A stretch of 64,000 bases of DNA, taken from positions 62,001 through 126,000 of the forward strand of contig NZ_JAAQQR010000002.1 in assembly GCF_011742555.1 (NCBI RefSeq), written 5' to 3'. The DNA is from Luteibacter jiangsuensis. GTDB lineage: Bacteria; Pseudomonadota; Gammaproteobacteria; Xanthomonadales; Rhodanobacteraceae. Shown in pieces: positions 61,195-64,000 of this stretch. A program made the translations under genes and the position numbers. The number at the start of each line of letters is the position of its first letter. Positions within the stretch are counted from its first letter, which is position 1. A model generated the notes under the pieces. That model saw nothing but the letters and a program-made list of their open reading frames with translations. It did no database searches and was not told where the DNA came from.

Positions 61195-62796
61195 ATGTCC
61201 GCACACCTCACCGAAACCCGCCGTCGGCGCAGCTTCGCCATCGTCAGCCACCCCGACGCGGGCAAGACCACCCTGACCGAGAAGCTCCTCCTGTTCGGGG
61301 GCGCGATCCAGATGGCCGGCTCGGTGAAGAGCCGCAAGGCGGCACGGCATGCCACCTCGGACTGGATGGCCCTGGAAAAGGAGCGCGGCATTTCGGTCAC
61401 GTCCTCGGTCATGCAGTTCCCGTACAACCAGGCCATCGTGAACCTGCTCGACACCCCGGGTCACGCGGACTTCTCGGAAGACACCTATCGCGTGCTCACG
61501 GCGGTCGACTCGGCGCTCATGGTCATCGACTGCGCCAAGGGCGTGGAGGAACGCACCATCAAGCTCATGGAGGTCTGCCGCCTGCGCGACACGCCGATCA
61601 TGACCTTCATCAACAAGCTCGACCGCGAGGGCCGCTCGCCGATCGAACTGCTCGACGAAGTGGAGTCGGTGCTCGGTATCGCCTGTGCCCCGGTGACGTG
61701 GCCCATCGGCATGGGTTCCCGCCTGAAGGGCGTGTACCACGTTCTGCTGGACGAAGTGCACGTCTTCGAGCCCGGCAAGAACTTCACCCGCCAGGACTCC
61801 ACCATCTTCAAGGGTCTGGACCATCCGGACCTCGCCGCGAAGATCGGCCAGGCGGCCCTCGACGAACTGCGCGAGGAACTGGAACTCGTGCTCGGCGCCT
61901 CGAACCCATTCGACGTGGAGGCGTACCTGGCCGGCAAGCAGACTCCGGTGTTCTTCGGCTCCGCCGTGAACAACTTCGGCGTGCAGCTGCTTCTCGATTT
62001 CTTCGTGGAGCACGCGCCCTCGCCTCGCCCGCGCGACACTCTCACGCGCGAGGTGAAGCCGGAGGAGGAAAAACTGACCGGCTTCGTCTTCAAGATCCAG
62101 GCGAACATGGACCCCGCCCACCGCGACCGCGTGGCCTTCATGCGCGTGTGCTCTGGCACCTACACCGCCGGCATGAAAATGCTGCAGACGCGCACCGGCA
62201 AGGAAGTGCGCATCGCCAACGCGCTCACCTTCATGGCCTCCGACCGCGAGATCGTCGAGCGTGCCTATCCGGGCGACGTCATCGGCCTGCACAACCATGG
62301 CACCATCACCATCGGCGACACGTTCACCGAGGGCGAAGCGCTTTCCTTCACCGGCATTCCCAACTTCGCACCCGAGCTCTTCCGGCGTGCGCGCCTGCGC
62401 GACCCCATGAAGATGAAGGCCCTGCAGAAGGGCCTGGCACAGTTGTCGGAGGAAGGCGCCACGCAATTCTTCCGGCCGCTGATGTCGAACGACCTGATCC
62501 TCGGCGCGGTCGGCGTGCTGCAGTTCGACGTGGTGGCCTACCGTCTCAAGGACGAATACAACGTGGACGCCACGTTCGAGCAGGTGGGCGTGGCCACGGC
62601 ACGCTGGATCCACTGCGACGACGCAAAGAAGCTGGAAGAGTTCCGCGAGAAGAACGCCGGCAACCTCGCCATCGATGCCGCCGGCGAACTGGTCTACCTG
62701 GCACCCACCCGCGTCAACCTGCAGCTCGCGCAGGAACGCTGGCCGACGGTGCGCTTCTCGGCCACGCGCGAACACGCAGCCTCGGTCGAGGTCTGA
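61195..62796 (+). CDS. prfC: Peptide chain release factor 3
   Basis: GTPase that removes RF1/RF2 from the ribosome after termination. The 533-residue product matches E. coli RF3 (529). G1 SHPDAGKTT (18-26), G2 [12 protein letters not shown]3 [11 protein letters not shown], and G4 NKLDREG are intact. Domain II and III features follow: [61 protein letters not shown] and [10 protein letters not shown]. These separate it from EF-G. It ends 6 nt before the convergent flavoprotein stop. Confidence 0.97.
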   Translation: MSAHLTETRRRRSFAIVSHPDAGKTTLTEKLLLFGGAIQMAGSVKSRKAARHATSDWMALEKERGISVTSSVMQFPYNQAIVNLLDTPGHADFSEDTYRVLTAVDSALMVIDCAKGVEERTIKLMEVCRLRDTPIMTFINKLDREGRSPIELLDEVESVLGIACAPVTWPIGMGSRLKGVYHVLLDEVHVFEPGKNFTRQDSTIFKGLDHPDLAAKIGQAALDELREELELVLGASNPFDVEAYLAGKQTPVFFGSAVNNFGVQLLLDFFVEHAPSPRPRDTLTREVKPEEEKLTGFVFKIQANMDPAHRDRVAFMRVCSGTYTAGMKMLQTRTGKEVRIANALTFMASDREIVERAYPGDVIGLHNHGTITIGDTFTEGEALSFTGIPNFAPELFRRARLRDPMKMKALQKGLAQLSEEGATQFFRPLMSNDLILGAVGVLQFDVVAYRLKDEYNVDATFEQVGVATARWIHCDDAKKLEEFREKNAGNLAIDAAGELVYLAPTRVNLQLAQERWPTVRFSATREHAASVEV

Positions 62797-62802
62797 GGCC
62801 GG

Positions 62803-64000
62803 CTACATCGGCGATGGATTGAGGAAGCGGTGGATGGCCTGCACCACCACCGATCCCTCCCCCACACTGGATGCCACGCGCTTGATCGAACCCGAGCGCA
62901 CGTCGCCCACGGCGAACACGCCACGGAGCGTGGTGGCAAAGGGTGAGGGCGTGGCGTAGCCGTCCGCGTCCCGCCCGGTCAACACGAACCCTTTCCGGTC
63001 GAGGTCGAGGCAGCCGTCCAGCCAGGCGGTGTTGGGTTCGGCGCCGATCATGACGAACAAGCTACCCGCCTTGATCCGCTTCTGCGCGCCGTCCGCGCAT
63101 CGCCAACCCACCTCGCGCAAGTACGCATCGCCGTCCAGATGATCCACCTGACAGCGGGTATGCAGCGTGATTCGCGGCGATTGCGCGATCCGCTGCACCA
63201 GATAATCGGACATCGTAGAGGCCAACCCATCGCTGCGCACCAGGATGTGCACGTGCGCGGCGGTACGGGCGAGGAACACCGCCGCCTGCCCGGCACTGTT
63301 GCCGCCGCCGACCACCACCACTTCCTCGCCGGCGCACAGCGTGGCTTCCATCGCAGTGGCGGCGTAGTGGATACCCTGGCCTTCGAAACGCTCGTAATCG
63401 ACGTGATCCAGCTTGCGATAACGCGCCCCGGTGGCGACCACCACCGCGCGGGCACTGACCGATGTGCCGTCGTCGAGCAGGAGACGATAGGGATGTTTCG
63501 CGCAATCCATGCCCTGCACCGAGCGGGCGATGGCCATGTGCGCACCGAACTTCATCGCCTGCACCTGCGCACGCCCAGCGAGTGCCTGGCCCGAGATGCC
63601 GGTGGGAAAGCCGAGGTAGTTCTCGATCTTCGAACTCGTACCCGCCTGCCCACCCGGCGCCAGGGCCTCGAGCACCAGCGTGTCCAGGCCTTCGGAGGCG
63701 GCGTACACGGCGGCAGCCAACCCCGCCGGGCCCGCGCCGATCACGGCCAGGTCGTGCACGTGATCGCTGTCGAGCAGGATGGTGATGCCTAGTTCGTCCG
63801 CCAGCTGCGACGTGCTGGGACAACGAAGCACGCGCCGATCCGGCATGACCACCACGGGACACTCCGGCGGGCGGACACCCAGGCAGTCCAGCATATGCAC
63901 GGCGTCCTCGTCGACGTCGACATCGAGCAGCCGGTACGGGTAACCGTTGCGGATGAGGAAGCTGCGCAGGCGTATCGTGTCGGCGGCGTGCGAGGAACCG
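62803..64000 (-). CDS. Thioredoxin-reductase-like FAD/NAD(P)H flavoprotein, 5' end outside window
   Basis: About 399 codons are visible and the frame runs past the window edge, where RSFLIRNGYPYRLLDVD and PPECPVVVMPDRRVLRCP form a glutaredoxin/thioredoxin-like linker typical of TrxR-like enzymes with an extra N-terminal domain (often cNMP-binding). The FAD site is AVIGAGPAGLAAAVYAASEGL, and NAD(P)H binding is VVVGGGNSAGQAAVFLA; GVFAVGDVRSG closes the FAD domain. In classical TrxR the active CxxC precedes VVGGG; here that stretch is ATAMEATLCAGEE, with one Cys only. It is therefore unlikely to reduce thioredoxin in the normal way. Substrate unknown. Confidence 0.85.
   Translation of the reverse strand, partial: GSSHAADTIRLRSFLIRNGYPYRLLDVDVDEDAVHMLDCLGVRPPECPVVVMPDRRVLRCPSTSQLADELGITILLDSDHVHDLAVIGAGPAGLAAAVYAASEGLDTLVLEALAPGGQAGTSSKIENYLGFPTGISGQALAGRAQVQAMKFGAHMAIARSVQGMDCAKHPYRLLLDDGTSVSARAVVVATGARYRKLDHVDYERFEGQGIHYAATAMEATLCAGEEVVVVGGGNSAGQAAVFLARTAAHVHILVRSDGLASTMSDYLVQRIAQSPRITLHTRCQVDHLDGDAYLREVGWRCADGAQKRIKAGSLFVMIGAEPNTAWLDGCLDLDRKGFVLTGRDADGYATPSPFATTLRGVFAVGDVRSGSIKRVASSVGEGSVVVQAIHRFLNPSPM

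Overview
The window is about 64 kb of GC-rich, densely packed chromosomal DNA from a gammaproteobacterium. Gene content and order (rpsB-tsf-pyrH-frr-uppS-cdsA-dxr-rseP-bamA-lpxD-fabZ-lpxA-lpxB-rnhB; valS/holC/pepA/lptFG), lipid A and outer-membrane assembly genes, a SAM-I riboswitch ahead of metX, and many YTGTGGGAGCCGG-type palindromic repeats suggest the order Lysobacterales (Xanthomonadales), probably a Rhodanobacteraceae member such as Luteibacter or Dyella. The genus is inference. I see no rRNA, tRNA, CRISPR array, transposase, integrase or phage gene. This is core chromosome with accessory modules, not a genomic island.

Layout. 0-14.3 kb: translation factors (S2 truncated by the window edge, EF-Ts, RRF), UMP kinase, then envelope biogenesis (undecaprenyl-PP synthase, CDP-diglyceride synthase, DXP reductoisomerase, RseP, BamA, lipid A enzymes) and RNase HII. 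14.3-22 kb: molybdenum-cofactor genes (moaA-moaD-moaE-moaCB-moeA on the minus strand), facing an XdhC/MocA-like pair and a membrane cytochrome b plus Tat-exported sulfite-oxidase-fold molybdoenzyme. 22-25.5 kb: an HU-like protein with a basic tail, a BlaI/BlaR1-like pair behind two operator-like repeats, and a HAD phosphatase. 25.5-30.1 kb: a minus-strand operon PepSY membrane protein / DUF2271 / DUF4198 / ApbE / flavodoxin-type reductase behind a Fur-box-like site. It looks like a transmembrane electron-export system in which ApbE flavinylates the DUF2271 protein, which carries a DGVSGAT motif. A two-component pair is divergent to it.

32-44.8 kb: hydrolase, TsaB, CreD, YoaA-type helicase, ValS, HolC, PepA, LptF/LptG. 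44.8-48.3 kb: a very large propeller-type hybrid sensor kinase. 48.4-53.1 kb: an unusual same-strand block of GTPase / YceI / cytochrome b561 / YceI / GTPase. 53-57.2 kb: glutaredoxin-like protein, L-serine deaminase, a small secreted protein and an APC permease. 57.4-61 kb: the methionine operon metX-metB-homoserine dehydrogenase, preceded by a TTGACA promoter, three MetJ-like 8-mers and a SAM-I riboswitch. 61-64 kb: RF3 and a truncated thioredoxin-reductase-like flavoprotein.

The points most worth following are the ApbE/DUF2271 module, the apparent double control of the met operon, the twin-GTPase block, the BlaR1-like sensor with an unfamiliar sensory domain, and the 7-bp inverted arrays ahead of pyrH. 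All product names come from reading translated sequence and recalled family features. No database search was run.
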